The notes under the pieces were generated by a model. That model had not been told where the DNA came from. It did no database searches and was given only the letters and a program-made list of their open reading frames with translations. From the NCBI GenBank assembly GCA_963920665.1, contig OY987267.1:4588001-4652000 (forward strand): a stretch of DNA of 64,000 bases, written 5' to 3'. Each line of letters opens with the position of its first letter. Position 1 is the first letter of the stretch. This DNA comes from Straminergon stramineum. Taxonomy: Eukaryota > Streptophyta > Bryopsida > Hypnales > Calliergonaceae. Below are positions 1 to 12,743 of this stretch, one piece after another. Both the position numbers and the translations under genes were made by a program.

Positions 1-2289
1 GACCGGTTCTAATAGTCTCTACACATGTAGTGCCCATTCAATTTTCAACAAATGGATTAAGATTTCTAGATTCTCTTAGCAAACAAATTTTGAACACTTT
101 ATAAATAAATATGGAAGAGATCATCTTTTTCCATATTTGAAAAGTCATATACTATTGAATTGATGATTAAAAGATTTCCATCTTTTAGTTGCATGTCATT
201 TTGATATCTAATTTTTACCATGCTCAAATACAACAACATATTTGTAGGAAGACAAGGTTCCTCCCCATGAGATGTAGGTGTAGGAATTCATTTGTGATCT
301 TGCAAAGTGGTATAATTTGAGGTACAAGAAAATTTCCTTAACTTGTTATGTAATGCAAAAGGGCTCTAAAATTTGGTGTAGTGTAGTAGTCTTTAATATA
401 TAGAAAGGAAAGGACACTCACTCCAACCTATTTAAAGAACATGATTGACTATTCTACTAAACAATTCAAAAGAGCTATGGTTCTATAATCATGACATTGT
501 ACGTTATATCCAAGGGACTTTGTACAAATGAATTTACATGTGTCTTAACTTTCTTCTAGCCTAGCCAATACCTTGTTGGAACTAAGTTCTAAAAAATAGA
601 AATATTGTTACTAAAAGATGTTGGATTTATAGTAGAGCTTGAAAAAAAGTCATCTCTTCTTGTTGTCTCTTTTGCATGTATACTATTAAAGATACAAATA
701 ATAGAGGTAATCTTCCTTCACCCAACCTGGAGTCCCATGCAATAACCAAATATAGAAAGAAAATCCATTGGATAATTCCGTTCCAACAAAAAACCATAGG
801 AACAAATGAGAGTCTACTGGAAATATGAATAACCTTGTCCAAAAGACACTACTATACCCTATCCAAAATTTTGTAGGATCATCTTTCGTGAATTTGAATT
901 GTTTCCAAACACAAGATGTATTAAGTCACTCTCAACAATTTTTCTAGAGTGTAATTGCAAGGAATTCACTAATATGAATGCTAGAGCTCTAAGGAAGTGG
1001 AAATAATAGATTCATTGCAAGCATTGATATGTACTATGTTTTTTGCTGTACCTACAAGGCCAACTATAAGGAAGATATTTACATACACGTTCCTAGCTTA
1101 CGTTACAAGGAAGTTCAACATCTACTCCAAAGCAAGTCTATGTAGATGCTTGATTTGAATGGGTGTTCCACTTAGATTATTAGTCCACAAAAAGATTATT
1201 AACAAATATGTAAACAAAGTCAAGAGAAGAATCTAAATCTTGAAGGGATTGGTGCAACAATACTGCAATATTATGTTGGCTATTCAATTTATTTGCTTTC
1301 TTGGATACTTAGAAATATTCCAATTTGGGGATTCTATAAGCCTCGTCATTGTTGATCATGTTGTCTATTGTAATAATCCATGTCATCATTATCTCTTTTT
1401 AAGCCTAAAGGATGAGATCTATCTCCAAGATATTTTGACCAAAATGATCCAATTTATGAACCAAAAATTGCATTCTTCATCTTTTAGAAAGTTATCCATT
1501 AACAATTTTCTAGCTATTTTAGCATTACAAGGATAATAGTGTATGGCAATGACCATCCAAATTATAATTTATTCACCTTCTCGATTATTTAAATGGAAGA
1601 GATTTGACAAGTTCATAATATATGAAATTTTGATTGCCCTTTTTCTACCTCTGTGCTACATTGTTTTGGGAGAAAAAAAGAATTAGATGTAGTCCTAAAT
1701 CCTACCCTAGAACCCCTACATATTTGTGCACATTCACTTTTCTATGTCATTGGCCCTAAATTTCATAGTCACAAGACCAAAAGCCATGGTATGAAGGAAA
1801 AGTAAATTCTAACTTTAGTTTTTTATATTCTTAGAAATATTTATTATTATTTATTTTTTATTTGAAATTGTGATTAAACTTACTCTATTGCTTACCTCTC
1901 ATTGCTCTTCACTCACCCCTCTCCACTCATTTGCTTGTGCTATGAAAATTAACTTGCTAGTTCAAGTTTTCATCTAGTTATTTTTTTGTTGATAGAGAAG
2001 ATTTTTCTCATCATAACACATACACATGAACAACCCAGGGGGGTTCCAAAAATTTGCTAAAAATGAAGAAATGTGTGCCACAAACCCTTGTGTTGGAGAT
2101 CAATGTTTTGGAAGAAGTGCTAGAGAGTTTAGTGTTAAGTGTTGTGTTTAGAAAAATAAATGGTTGTAGTGTGAAAATAAAAGATCCAAAATTGAACAAA
2201 AAATTGGTAGGAGTGACAACCCACCATTGTGTGCAAAAATAAAAGATGGAGGATCATTACCATTGCAAATTTGAAGTTGAAGAAAAGTG
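1..2289. other. AT-rich intergenic DNA
   Basis: No supportable gene. Short open frames only, with base composition typical of decayed repeats. The one possible remnant (copia-like, about 420-1,539) is listed separately. From about 2,290 the sequence becomes GC-richer, leading into the BDP1 gene. Confidence 0.6.
420..1539 (+). mobile_element. possible decayed Ty1/copia pol remnant
   Basis: Two short translated stretches resemble the end of a copia polyprotein. Around 490-528 the frame reads HDIVRYIQGTL, like the reverse-transcriptase tail motif (H-I-L-R-Y-L-K-G-T). Around 1,345-1,445 a 98-codon frame reads VVYCNN then DILTKMIQF, like the RNase H end (CDN ... ADIFTKPL). The order and spacing are right, but the frames are full of stops and no LTRs are visible. 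This could be chance; a translated search against copia pol would settle it. Confidence 0.3.
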
Positions 2290-3735
2290 TCTAGTGAAAA
2301 TTTGGTACTTGAGGAGGAGATGAACCGGGTGATTTTGATAAAGAGAGGATGCTACCGGTGCCTTCGGAAAAAGAATCCGTCTCCTTCTCCAATGTGGAGG
2401 CAAATTACCGTGGCAGCTCCGAAAACTTCCAGAACGGTGTCGGTGATGATCTCCACTTTTACTGGCGGCGTTGAGGGTAGAAATTAGGGCTGGGTGATTG
2501 GAGGAAGAGTGAAGGAGAAGCTTTCTGAATCGAAAACAAACATGTGAACTGTGACAGGTCAGAATAATGTTGGAGGAGCGTGCTTGTTGGCTTCGAAGAC
2601 TGTGCGCTGGAGCGGCATCTTCAATTTTCAGCTTTCTCGGGTGAGTTTCCTTTCTTGATTTGCTTTTGGTCGGAAGGAGTTGCATACGAAGTGGGAAGGT
2701 GCATTGGGCAAGGGATATCTTCTCGCAGATCTTCGTACCTTGCTTGCTTGCGCTCAATTAGGAATAGGTTACCTCTTTTATCATTGTAGGAATCTTCTCG
2801 GTGAGCAGTTTCTTTGGGCCGATAATCTTCCGGGAGATTAGCAGAAAGCGCACATTGTGATTTTTAACGCATCGTTCTGCTGATGAGTCTGCCCGCGACG
2901 GTAGGTATTGTGGCCGTTTTTCAAGTTCGTGGATTAGGGTTTTGTGGGTTAGAACCGGGAGTAAGAAGGAAAGGAGTCTTTTCGTCGGGGAGAGTGGAGA
3001 GCTTTAAGGGTTTTAGGTTTTGTGATGTATTGGTCCTGTAGGTATAGCCAACCTATTGATTACGATCATTTGGGATTCGGCCTACATAGTTGAGATTTAG
3101 ATTTCATTGAGGACCGGTGTCTTATCAATTACCTTGCCCAGCATTGGTAAAGTTTCGAATCTCAGGGCAGGGACCTCACTCCTGTTTAGACCCATCACTG
3201 TCGGTTTAGGGATTGCCGTATTTGTTGGATGCTGTACATTGATTGGCTTGGGAATCGTCAGCTTCACATTTTGGCAATTCGGCTTTATCAAGAGCTGAGA
3301 AGCGTCAGTTTAGCGATTGCGATCCACGTTTTCTTCCTCACGTCGTATTAAATGCTGCTTTGGGGAGCTGTAACCGAGTTTTTGAGGTGATAGCTTGTCA
3401 TGGATATTGTTGAGGTGTTAGATTGCCTTTCTGAAGGCTGGGAGAGCGGAATTAGTTTGAAAGGAATATTTACTTGATTTAGTGGGAGTATGAGACCACC
3501 GCTCAGGCTTATTCGTCCGTTGGAATTGTCCTTGACACGGTGTTCTAGACTCTTTTCACTGGCAATGATATTCTTTCGAATGTTTACAAATCGTGGATCT
3601 GAACGTCTTGTGTTGTTGGAGTGCAGATCCGGGTCGACTAACTGACCTCAATTGGCTGTTAGTTTTGTTCTTTGACAGAATGAATCACGGGGTTGCTGGG
3701 CTAGAAACATAGCTTAGGAAACCCAGAAATGTGCG
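2290..3735 (+). promoter_or_regulatory. promoter and 5' leader region of the BDP1 gene
   Basis: A GC-richer stretch between AT-rich flank and the first recognisable BDP1 exon. It has candidate splice donors (for example GGTGAGT near 2,640) and several TTTTAGGGTTT-like telobox-type motifs near 2,935-3,020, which are common in promoters of plant translation and transcription genes. It probably holds the promoter, a 5' UTR and perhaps a leader intron or a short upstream coding exon. No exact start site can be assigned. Confidence 0.4.
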
Positions 3736-6052
3736 ATGGGGAAATTTATGACTGGCGCTTTTATGAATGAAGAAGCTGAGGAAGGTGGAGAAGAAATGGA
3801 AGGAATGGAAGGAATAGAGGAAATGGAAGAGATGGAAGAGGAGGAAGTGCCCCTGGCCGTGGTGCCCCTGACGCGGGCGCGTGCTGTCAATACTGGTAAC
3901 AACAAGAAGCGCAAGATTGTACATCGTACAAGTTCGGGCAGGAGGAAAGGTACGTTTGCGATGGAACTGACTGACTGGTCTTGATTTGATTTAATTCTAG
4001 GGTTTAAGGTTTGGTGGAATTAATGATGAGGTGGTGATTGGATATGGAAGATGCAGAGACGAAGACCGTACCGCTCAGGAAGATGAAGGCTGCGGCATCG
4101 TTGGACTTGTCCGATCCGTCGCAGTTGACCATGAAGGAGATCATTCGGAGGGCGGAGGCGATTGAAAGGGCGGTAAGTGTCTATCATGTGAATGGGGGGA
4201 ACAGGGTGGCGGTAATGTCGGTAAAAGATCTGGATGTAGCCTCAGTCTCTATGCTGCATCTGTAATAAATAAATTGCCTGTGTTATGTTTGTTTCCGTTT
4301 GAAACTTGGGCGCAATTTGATGTCAGAAAGTTGAAGGGTTTATGATCGAGCTTGAACGACACTGCTCCTTTAAGAAACAAATGCCGCATTTGTTGCTCCT
4401 GTAAGCAACGAGTTCTTCTATATAGATCTTGAGATTCTGTTTCTTCTTGGGTTCCAGTAATGAGAGTTTTATTCTGGAATGTGCAGAAAGCGAGAGAGGA
4501 AGCGGCGAAGAAAGCTGAGGAGAAAGAGAAACGGGACTCCTCCACCACCAGCGCTGCAGCGACGCAGAGTACGGTAGCGCAGGAAACGTAAGCTGGATTC
4601 TTTTTCTTTTAGCCTGGTTGACTCAGCCCAGAATTGCTGAGATTTGCTGTTCAAGTTTTCCTTCTTTCATCTTGATTTTAGAATCCAGATTTGGTGATGA
4701 GGTGGATATCGTGTTTTGGCAGGCCTGCTCCCTCCGTCTTAACTCCTCAAGTGCAGATTGTGAATGGGCGAATTGTGATCAATCAACAAAGTTTGGTTGT
4801 TGCCGCTCAAGCCAGCACACGAGAGGATACAGACTCTTATCGCAGGGTGGAGGAGGATAGGCCCAAGCTCAATTATAACTCGTACTCTAACCGAACACCC
4901 GTGGAGAGATGGAAGGCCGAAGACACAGACTTGTTTTACAAGGTATGGTGGCTATTTAAGCTTTGGGTGATTTTTTGTGATAGAATGTCGCCATTTTGGG
5001 TGAAGTGTTGTTCAGGGGACACCAAATGTATGTTCTACTTAGGGACTGTACCACATTTGGACATTTCAGTGGTTGTTGTTTCCTGAGCAGCACTCGTCCC
5101 AATTTAGGTTAGATCCAACATTCTGCTGCGTGTAATCCTAGTGTGAAGGAGCGTTCTTGAGTAAGCTCTTGCTGGTTTCCATTTTATGCAGGCACTGCAG
5201 CAATTCGGGACAGATTTTGAGTTGATACAGAATTTATTCCCTGGAAGAACCAGAAGACAAGTGAAAGCCAAATTTAAGAACGAAGAAAAACTAAATCCAG
5301 TTCGCCTTGCTGATGCTCTTGGCCACAAGACGCAAGGTTTGTACTGCTGTTGCATATCTCTGCAGGGTGGCATTGTATCCTTGCAAATTCCTTATCTCAG
5401 ACTTCTTATCTTGCCACATATGTGTCTTAACTTTTTGAGCTACGTTGCAACAGATCAATCTCACCACTATCGAGCCATCATTGAAATGCTGAAGACAGAA
5501 AAGCCCGATGGCGAAAATGAAGATGACATTCTTTTAGAAAGTCTTCTGCTACCTGCGGTGATGGATGAATCAGTCACCACCCAGCAGGTGGGTTGCGTTC
5601 TGGTTCAGGGTCGGAAGCATTTTCCTGAAGACCTCTTTATGACAGTTACAAGCTTTAACGTTGTGAACATGTTCGTGTTGTTGCAGACGCCTGGAACTCA
5701 AGCGAGCTCATCAGCTGATAAAGTGGATGAGGTGATCAATCTAGAAGCTCCTGCCAATGCGGTGGTCTTGGAGAAGATGAAACCGGATTTGAGAACGGCA
5801 TCAGCATCTGAACCCATAGTTTCTATTCCACCTGAGTCTGAGGTTGCAACGAACACTGGAAGTGACGACCCTCCTGCATCAGAAGCTACTGGTAACCTAC
5901 TCTCTTCGTACCAAAGCAATTCTAACTCCTCTGCTAATCCTTTGGGTAGCTATGGGAAGCAAACCAATCCGTTAGGTAACTACGGGAAGGAACCCCTGTC
6001 TGGGAACCCCTTGGGAAGTTACGCGAAGAATCCCTTGGGCGTATATAAATAG
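3736..6052 (+). CDS. BDP1: TFIIIB subunit B'' (BDP1-like), SANT domain
   Basis: RNA polymerase III initiation factor subunit, nuclear. Proposed exons: 3736-3949, 4051-4172, 4487-4587, 4723-4942, 5192-5336, 5454-5587, 5687-6052. All have GT/AG borders and matching phases, giving 433 residues. An acidic Glu/Met-rich start (residues 10-35) is followed by a basic patch (KKRK ... SGRRK, about 57-71), a Lys/Glu-rich helix (about 113-130) and the extended Myb/SANT domain (about 203-262). That domain contains [14 protein letters not shown] and [20 protein letters not shown], the signature of BDP1 rather than ordinary MYB factors. The C-terminus (about 392-433) repeats NPLG-(S/N/V)-Y four times. The start is the first ATG after an in-frame stop at 3715; an upstream exon is possible because plant homologues are often longer. 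Introns 5 (117 bp) and 6 (99 bp) are multiples of three without stops, so retention would keep the frame. Confidence 0.88.
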
Positions 6053-6574
6053 CTCTAGCTTTCATTTAAATTTGATTAACACAGCGGTCCCTACTTCCCT
6101 GAAGAGGAAGAAGAATTTTGTGCGGCGTATAATCTAGTCCACCGAACGCCCGGTTTGGTGTTATGGGTGTGAGCATCCAAACGGAGTGCTCATGAGTTAT
6201 TGCTGCTGTCTCAAGTCTGATAACTGCGTATGCAACGGTATGCCCAGATTTGGAGATGAAACCTTATTGCCTTTGTAGATCAAGTCATTGACAATTGATC
6301 GGTCCTGAATTTTTGGATGGACCTCCAAGCTTCTTTGATCATATTACCATTGCCGACTGCTGTTTGTTCCATTCTCATCTTTCTTTACGTTTTGTTCATT
6401 TAAAACGGACCTGCCAGTACTGTTGTCCTTGATTTGCAACTTAGAACTGTCCTGCAAAAGATTTGTTGGGTATATGTACTGGTCGCTAGGTAAGGTAGGC
6501 TGCTCATAAAGGCGACCCCTGTAAGGGCTGATTCGCAATTATAAGGAGTTTGGCTTCTTAAAATATTTTTCAGC
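6053..6574 (+). other. 3' flank of BDP1
   Basis: Moderately GC-rich sequence after the stop, presumably 3' UTR and transcription end. No other gene is seen. Confidence 0.4.
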
Positions 6575-6735
6575 AAATTAGTTGTGAGAAAAATGATATT
6601 GAAATTTAACCCAAGTCGTTTCATAATTTGGACCTTTGTGGCATTAGTTACAAATTTTTGAAGTGGAAATGGAGTGGTCACTAAAAGTATCCCCCTCTAA
6701 AATGTACCCTGTTTTAACATTGATGATGCATTGAT
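6575..6735 (-). repeat. dispersed repeat R1, copy 1
   Basis: Reverse-strand copy of a dispersed repeat found at least eight times here. Shared blocks include TTACAAATTTTTGAAGT (reverse of ACTTCAAAAATTTGTAA) and a TGTACATTTTAGGAGG-like block. Copies diverge by roughly 15-30% by eye. Confidence 0.65.
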
Positions 6736-7810
6736 GAGTGCAATATTTACCTTTGTTGAGAGCAAGGTCACATTTAGAGCACCCTACCTTTTAGCTCTAC
6801 CTTACATTGATAAATTTGGGGCTTGCAATAAAATTGTTAGGACCTATAATGAAGTCTATATGTATACTAAGGTAGAATCATCCAATTTCAAGCATATGTG
6901 TTTCTAAAAGGGAGCTCTAGAAAAAACAAAGAAAAAATAGATATTTGTTGAACTCCCTTGAAGTTGTGAAAATTAATTGAAAATAGGGCATGGTTTTAGA
7001 AAATCTACCCATTCAACTTTGACCTCATACAACTTTTGTATATTATAATCAATTATCTTTCTTGTTTTTTTCCCAACTTTATTGTAAAATTGTCTTTAAG
7101 TGATTAAAAACTGATAGCTTTCCAAAACTCAATGATGCTTGCCAAAGAAGTTTGCTCGGCTTTAGGTGATCTTACCATAAACTTCAATAATTTTTCCTAT
7201 TTGGTGATGTTGTTCCTACCAAAATATCAAAGTGTATAATTTTCATTTAGGAAGATTCATTTGTTAAAAAATAACACTCATATTTTTTACTTTGGAAGAA
7301 GTGCTACTTCCTCTAAAATCCAATAATTTGAGTGGTCTTCCCTATTGATGCATTGCTCAAAATAAGAATGTGGGTTGTTTGACCATGAGGAATTACAAAT
7401 AGGAAGTCTAGTATGATAGAACTCTTGCTCAATACATTCTACTTTATTACCATTATGTAGAATTCCCTCCAATGTCAAGGAATGTGAGTGTTTCTCTTGA
7501 AAATTTGTGTGACTAAGAGAACCCCTAGCAAGTTGTTGACTTTTCTAGATCTTTGAATAACATAATTAGACATTCAAGGTGTTTTTAACTATTAGGTCTC
7601 TTAATTGTCTTGTAGATTGGTAGTAGTTTTTGAAATATGTTCTTGTGCTTTTCAAGTAGATTTATATGGGCATACTGGAAATCTCACAAGTCTAACCTAG
7701 CTACTGAAAGTGACCATCCAAGGAGATGCTTCATTATCCTAAGTTACATGAAAGTTGCAATGCATGTAAGGGAAACCAAACCAAAGGTTTCCATTCCATC
7801 TAATTTAAGC
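6736..7810. other. AT-rich intergenic DNA
   Basis: No coding or structured feature recognised. Confidence 0.5.
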
Positions 7811-8228
7811 TTAACCCATAAACGTCAACACAAACATTTAAGGACAGAAGTGCAATTGTTCATCCTTAGAATTTTGTGATGAAAAGAGAGATCTTGCACA
7901 ATAATTTGACCTCCAATGAGTATTTTTGTTTCTTCTTAAAATAGATGATGTCATACAGGTTCCAAAAGCAATGATTTTTGCAGTCACTAGTCTGTCCTTT
8001 AACCCTTAATCGCTGGGTTGGTGACCGTGGAAATCAAGCATTTTGGAACCGTGTGACATCATCTACTTTAAAAAAACCAAAAATAATCATTGGGAGTCAA
8101 ACTACTATTGAAGATCTTCTCTTTTCACCCCTAATTCTGAAGATGAATAGTTGCACTTCTGTCCTATACAAGAGAATTCCTTGTCATTCATCGAACAAAA
8201 AACGTCCGCCTCGACGTTTAGGGGTTAA
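7811..8228. mobile_element. TTAA-bounded foldback MITE (element A)
   Basis: Begins TTAACCCATAAACGTC and ends with the inverse of TTAACCCCTAAACGTC, so TTAA target-site-like ends abut CCC(C/A)TAAACGTC inverted repeats. The two halves (7,811-8,008 and about 8,030-8,228) are inverted copies of one ~200-bp unit, sharing for example AGAAGTGCAA, TAGATGATGTCA and GGTTCCAAAA blocks. The unit also occurs singly at 26,963-27,191. No coding capacity. Confidence 0.65.
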
Positions 8229-9997
8229 GGGTTAAGGTTTCATTTCAATGAACCCTCCAAAGTTTTTGAACATGCAAAATCTTCTTCTGAAAAGTATGTT
8301 TTGCATGAATACCAAAGAGGGCAAATCTTTCGCGTAGGAAATACCTTATTATGCTACAGCATGAGCTTCAGTTCTGTCAATTATTCTGCACTTCCAGCCA
8401 ATTCAGAAATCGGCAGCAGTCCTTTTGACCTTCGATTCCTCCCAAGGCTGACTAACTCTAGTGCAATCACAGAATTTAGCACTTGAAGGATGCTGACTCC
8501 CATGACCAATGTAGTCACCAAAATTGCTTCGATCATTGAGCCAATAAGGCATACAACCCATTTTCAACCACTTAAGCAATTAGGCACATATGGAGCTAGG
8601 GATTCTCGAGTGGGGAAATTTTCTTGTGTACAAAAATAGAGTTGGGAAGGATTTTCTATATTATTTCATAATTTTATTTCTCGAAATAGAATTACTACAA
8701 ATTTTTTAGCTCAAGATTTTGTTCAACCCATATTGGTCATGTAGATTTTCCTATTTCCAACCAAGGGCTGGTTGCAAAATCAACCAAGGACTAGTTGCAA
8801 TATTGTCAGTCCTATAGCCAATTATAATGTGCCACAACTACATTGGGAACTATGCCATAATTAATCATCACTCTTGACTACTTGATTGGAAAGAAAAATA
8901 GTCTACAGGGTAGAAATGGGGTGGGTGGGGTGTTGATTGGGAAGGGGTCACCTCCTATAGGTGCATTCTTTGTTTCTACAATGAACAATGGAGTCATCCA
9001 TTGATTACTTTTTGGCCTTTAGTTAACATCCTACAAGGGTTAAATTTTTAAAAATGTCTATCCACACCCTAAAGCCCAAACAAAGAAGCTATAGGATTTG
9101 TCGCCACATGCGATACAATGGATATCACTGATAGCTGAACCCCTAAAATATTGGCGTGTTTAGAGGCCCCAAATAGTTCAAAGTATTCATAACCAAAGCT
9201 AGGCTAAAATATTCACTAACAAATTCAACCTTAGGATCCCTTAGTTAACTTGTTCAAGTACATCATCCCAAAAAATTTAGAGCAAAAATCCATACCAATT
9301 GCAAGTTTAATGTGCAGCTAAACTTTAAAAAGTAGTTTCTTCTAGGCCATCCTAGAGGTGAAGAGTAGTCTTTCAACATTTCTAAAAACAATGTCTATTC
9401 ATATTTTGTGCAATCTAGCCAATTTAGCATTTTGTGATGAAAAATGGATTGAAAATATATGTAATCAAATTTTCTCTTATTCATATTTTTTTAAATTATA
9501 AAGCAAAAGGTGGTACTTGATGAAAGAAAAAAGAAAGAAACTATTATAATAACTTTTACAAGAAATTGAGAATCATTAATTCCAATAGTGAAAAGATTCT
9601 AGTAAGCAATTTATGCCTTACATTTTGTTTTTTAATTGAATTTTTTCAAACTTGAGTTCAAAAATGACTTTCAATGTTTTTTTCTACTTTCAGTGCTTGT
9701 AAAATAAAATTCCTAACTTTCACCTCATTATTAATGGTTCAAGTATTTCTAAATGGGTGTTAATCTATATAATCAAATGAGTTAATTAATGTTTTTAAAA
9801 ATATATTTTCAGTTTTTGGTTGGTTTGGCATTGAAATAAAAAAAATTATAACTTTTTCAATATTTATCAAAATGACATGAAACAAAGCTTTGCATGTTGA
9901 TTAAGATGATCCATTATAAAAATCTCTTGCAAAAATTTAATACTATAAAGTCTCTTTGTTCTTAAAACTCCAAATAGTTTTCTTAGTCTATTAGAGG
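8229..9997. other. AT-rich intergenic DNA
   Basis: No gene or recognisable element. A GC-richer patch at about 8,330-8,560 has short open frames without recognisable similarity. Confidence 0.5.
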
Positions 9998-10652
9998 TTA
10001 ATCCTTAAACGCCCAAGGCACCAAATTCTAGTGTCAAAAATACTTTGAAGCTAAATTAAACCTAAATAAGTTATTATTTTTAGCAATTGATATTATAGAA
10101 TTTTTTTTAAAATCTAATTTTAGCATGAAAAATTTGATTTCAAAAGAAAATGACTATTATTTTTCCATTCAAGATTTTGTGTAAGGGTTTCAATTGCAAG
10201 TCTTGATTTTCTAGTATTGAGGGCTCTTGGAAATTAATGAGCCTCAAATATACTAGATTTGGGAGAAAAATCACATTAGAAATTCATTTAAAAAAATTTT
10301 GAGTATATTTTGAGAAGTCATAAATTGATTGGGTTTATACATATTATATGTCCTTTAGCCTCTTTTTTTTAGTGACCCAGAATTTTTTTAGATTTGACAT
10401 GTGAAAAGAGGATGAAAAGAATTCAAATTATTTTCATAGATTTAACACCTTCATGATCAAGCATTATAATCTTTCAATCTATAAATGATATTCTTGTGTT
10501 TTTTTTCCCATGTGATCTCTAACATGTCCAATTTGCATTTATACAGTTACAATGAAAACGGATTGATCAAACTTACCAAAATGTTGCCTCTTTGTTCAAT
10601 TTCAAGCAAATCCCAAGAAGCTAAAAAAAGGCCTTAGGCATTTAGGGGTTCA
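9998..10652. mobile_element. TTAA-bounded MITE-like element B
   Basis: Left end TTAATCCTTAAACGCCC and right end (reverse complement) TGAACCCCTAAATGCC share ~20 bp of imperfect terminal inverted repeat (both continue to AAGGC). The right-hand TTAA is mutated to TTCA. The ~655-bp interior is AT-rich and non-coding. Confidence 0.5.
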
Positions 10653-11577
10653 AACTAATGTATTTGCACCTATAATCATCACTAACTATAAGCGGGCATA
10701 CTAATCACTATTATTAAATATGAATGAAAGTTATGAATTCTTAAAGTATTGTCTCTAGGTGTACAAAAATCAATGCTAGAATCCCTTAGACTCTAATGTT
10801 TTAATTGTGTACATCTTGTGTAATCATAATTTAGAAAAAAAAATTAGGCTCTATATACTAGATCTATAATCCAACACTATCCAAAATGCATCTAAATTTA
10901 CATTCTAAAAAGATCTAAAATCCTTTTCAATTTTCTAGAAATGACTCCAAAAAGTTTGGCTAAAAAAACAATTTAATTTTTTTTAAAGATAAGAACCATG
11001 TTCAATTGACTATTTGGTTGCTTAGACGTGTAGCTACCTTAGCCTAGGCAATTTGCATATACCCTAGCCCCCATTTCACCCTTAAAGGTCTAGGCCAACC
11101 CAAAACCTCATTGGAACAAATAAGAACCATGTTGCCTCTTGAATAAAATGCCAATTTCATCCATAATTTGCTTAAATAGAGAGGGTTGTCAACATTGACA
11201 TTGAGTCCAAGGAGAACCTCCTAGAGGGTGCAAATACTTATTGAAAGATCCTAAATCAAGAAAAAAAAGGTTGCCATGCTTATAAAGGAGAGGAAAGTGG
11301 TATTACAAAATGTAGAAATTTGGGGCTCAAGACAAGCATATTTGTGTTCATACTAAAATTTCATTGAGAATTGTTTTTTGTGTATTATATAGGTGAGTGG
11401 ATTTGGGCAGATTTTGCTACATGAGCCACAAAGACTACTAAAGGGAAGGATGACTTTCAAATTCATTGTAAGGTAGAAGGTCTATAAACTAATTGGGTTC
11501 TAAATGCATCCCCTATCTAGGAATGAAAGATATGTCCCTTGAAATATCTATTATTGTCATTGATGAGGTAGGCAGGC
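10653..11577. other. AT-rich intergenic DNA
   Basis: Nothing supportable beyond AT-rich sequence and short random open frames. Confidence 0.5.
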
Positions 11578-12281
11578 TTAATCCTTGAAGCATGATTTTA
11601 GGCCATTTTCCACTTGGGGGTAGCCCTTTATAGTGCAATATTTGTTGGATTCTTATGAAAATTTTACCAAATGTGTGTTTTAATACTAGCTTGATGTTTG
11701 AAAAATATCAAATCAATTCTAGTTGCAATGAAGAAGATATGCCTCAAAAGGATGGGTTTTTTTTAGTTATGGTTAGTTTCAGGCATCCATGATAGATAGG
11801 TTGAATTCAGTTGAAATTTTTTATACTTACTCTCAACAAGCTTTTTAACATAATACCGCATAAATTGAAAGGTATACAAACACATAATTTTGACTTACAA
11901 ACCTTTGAAATTGGGCTTTGTAAGTTTTGAACATTACTTGAAGAATGAAATCCCAATTTCAAAGGCTTGTAAGTCAAAATTATGTGCTTGTATGCCTTTC
12001 AATTTATGTGGTATTATGTTAAAAAGCTTGTTGAGAGTATGTGTAAAAAAAATCAGCCCAATTGGATGTACCTATCATGGCTACATAAATTGCAAGTAAC
12101 TCCTAAAATAAAAGTTTAACTACAACTTGGATTGGTCTGATATTTTTTAGCCATGAAGATAATAGTGAAACACACCTTGGATAGAATTTTCACAAGAATC
12201 CAACAAATATTGCACTACAAAGGCAACTTGCTCCAAAGTGGAAAATGACTTGAAATCATGCCTCCAGGCTTTAAGGATTAA
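11578..12281. mobile_element. 704-bp foldback element (element C), TTAA ends
   Basis: The whole element is an inverted repeat: about 11,578-11,916 pairs with about 11,950-12,281 around a ~33-bp spacer. The inner ~88 bp per arm are nearly perfect (AACAAGCTTTTTAACATAAT ... its complement). The outer parts carry small indels and substitutions but keep landmarks such as TGCAATATTTGTTGGATTCT in both arms. Ends are TTAATCCTTGAAGCATG and, reversed, TTAATCCTTAAAGCCTGG. A 69-codon frame at 11,890 lies across the hairpin and is not a gene. Confidence 0.75.
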
Positions 12282-12375
12282 CACTATAATGACATACAAA
12301 CTAAAAGTGTTTGATGGATGACAAAGAATCCATTTATATAAGACAAAAGTGAAAACGTCCATCCTTAAAAATGGG
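12282..12375. repeat. partial copy of the element A/F unit
   Basis: Directly abuts element C. GATGGATGACAAAGAATCC followed by ACAAAAGTG and AAACGTCC matches the left part of the unit in elements A and F. Probably a fragment of an older element interrupted or flanked by C. Confidence 0.4.
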
Positions 12376-12743
12376 AGGTCTAGTATTGTACATTTGTAGT
12401 TCTTGAAGTGTCTAGGGGATGTACATCATGTTTTAAACAATTACAGTTTTCCACAATCAATCCCTTTAATTTTTGGTCCCCTTAATACCCCTATTTAAGT
12501 GTACAATAGTTTGACCTTCAATGAATGCTCTTGGAGTTTTAAAGCAAATCATTTATAACTTACAATATCAAAAAGGATGATTTCTACAATGACCAACCCA
12601 ATGTTCTAGGGTTAATATTTGTTGAGCTTATCTTGTTGTCTTCCATCAAAAGAGAAGATCTAGAAGAGGAGGGTTTTTTGGTTTAGAATTCAGATGTTAG
12701 TTACAAGTCTTCTTTGATTTCAGTGCCCCAAGGTAGTTTGCTC

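Noticed and set aside
2257..2757. 166-codon minus-strand frame
   Set aside because: Lies antisense in the GC-rich leader of BDP1, is Ser/His/Arg-rich with no domain, and overlaps other frames. Most likely a compositional by-product.
3685..3924. minus-strand Ser/Ile/Phe-rich frames
   Set aside because: Antisense of the acidic BDP1 N-terminus.
7977..8240. possible structured RNA around AACCCTTAATCGCTGG ... GTTAAGGGTTAAGG
   Set aside because: Explained as the inner and right ends of foldback element A.
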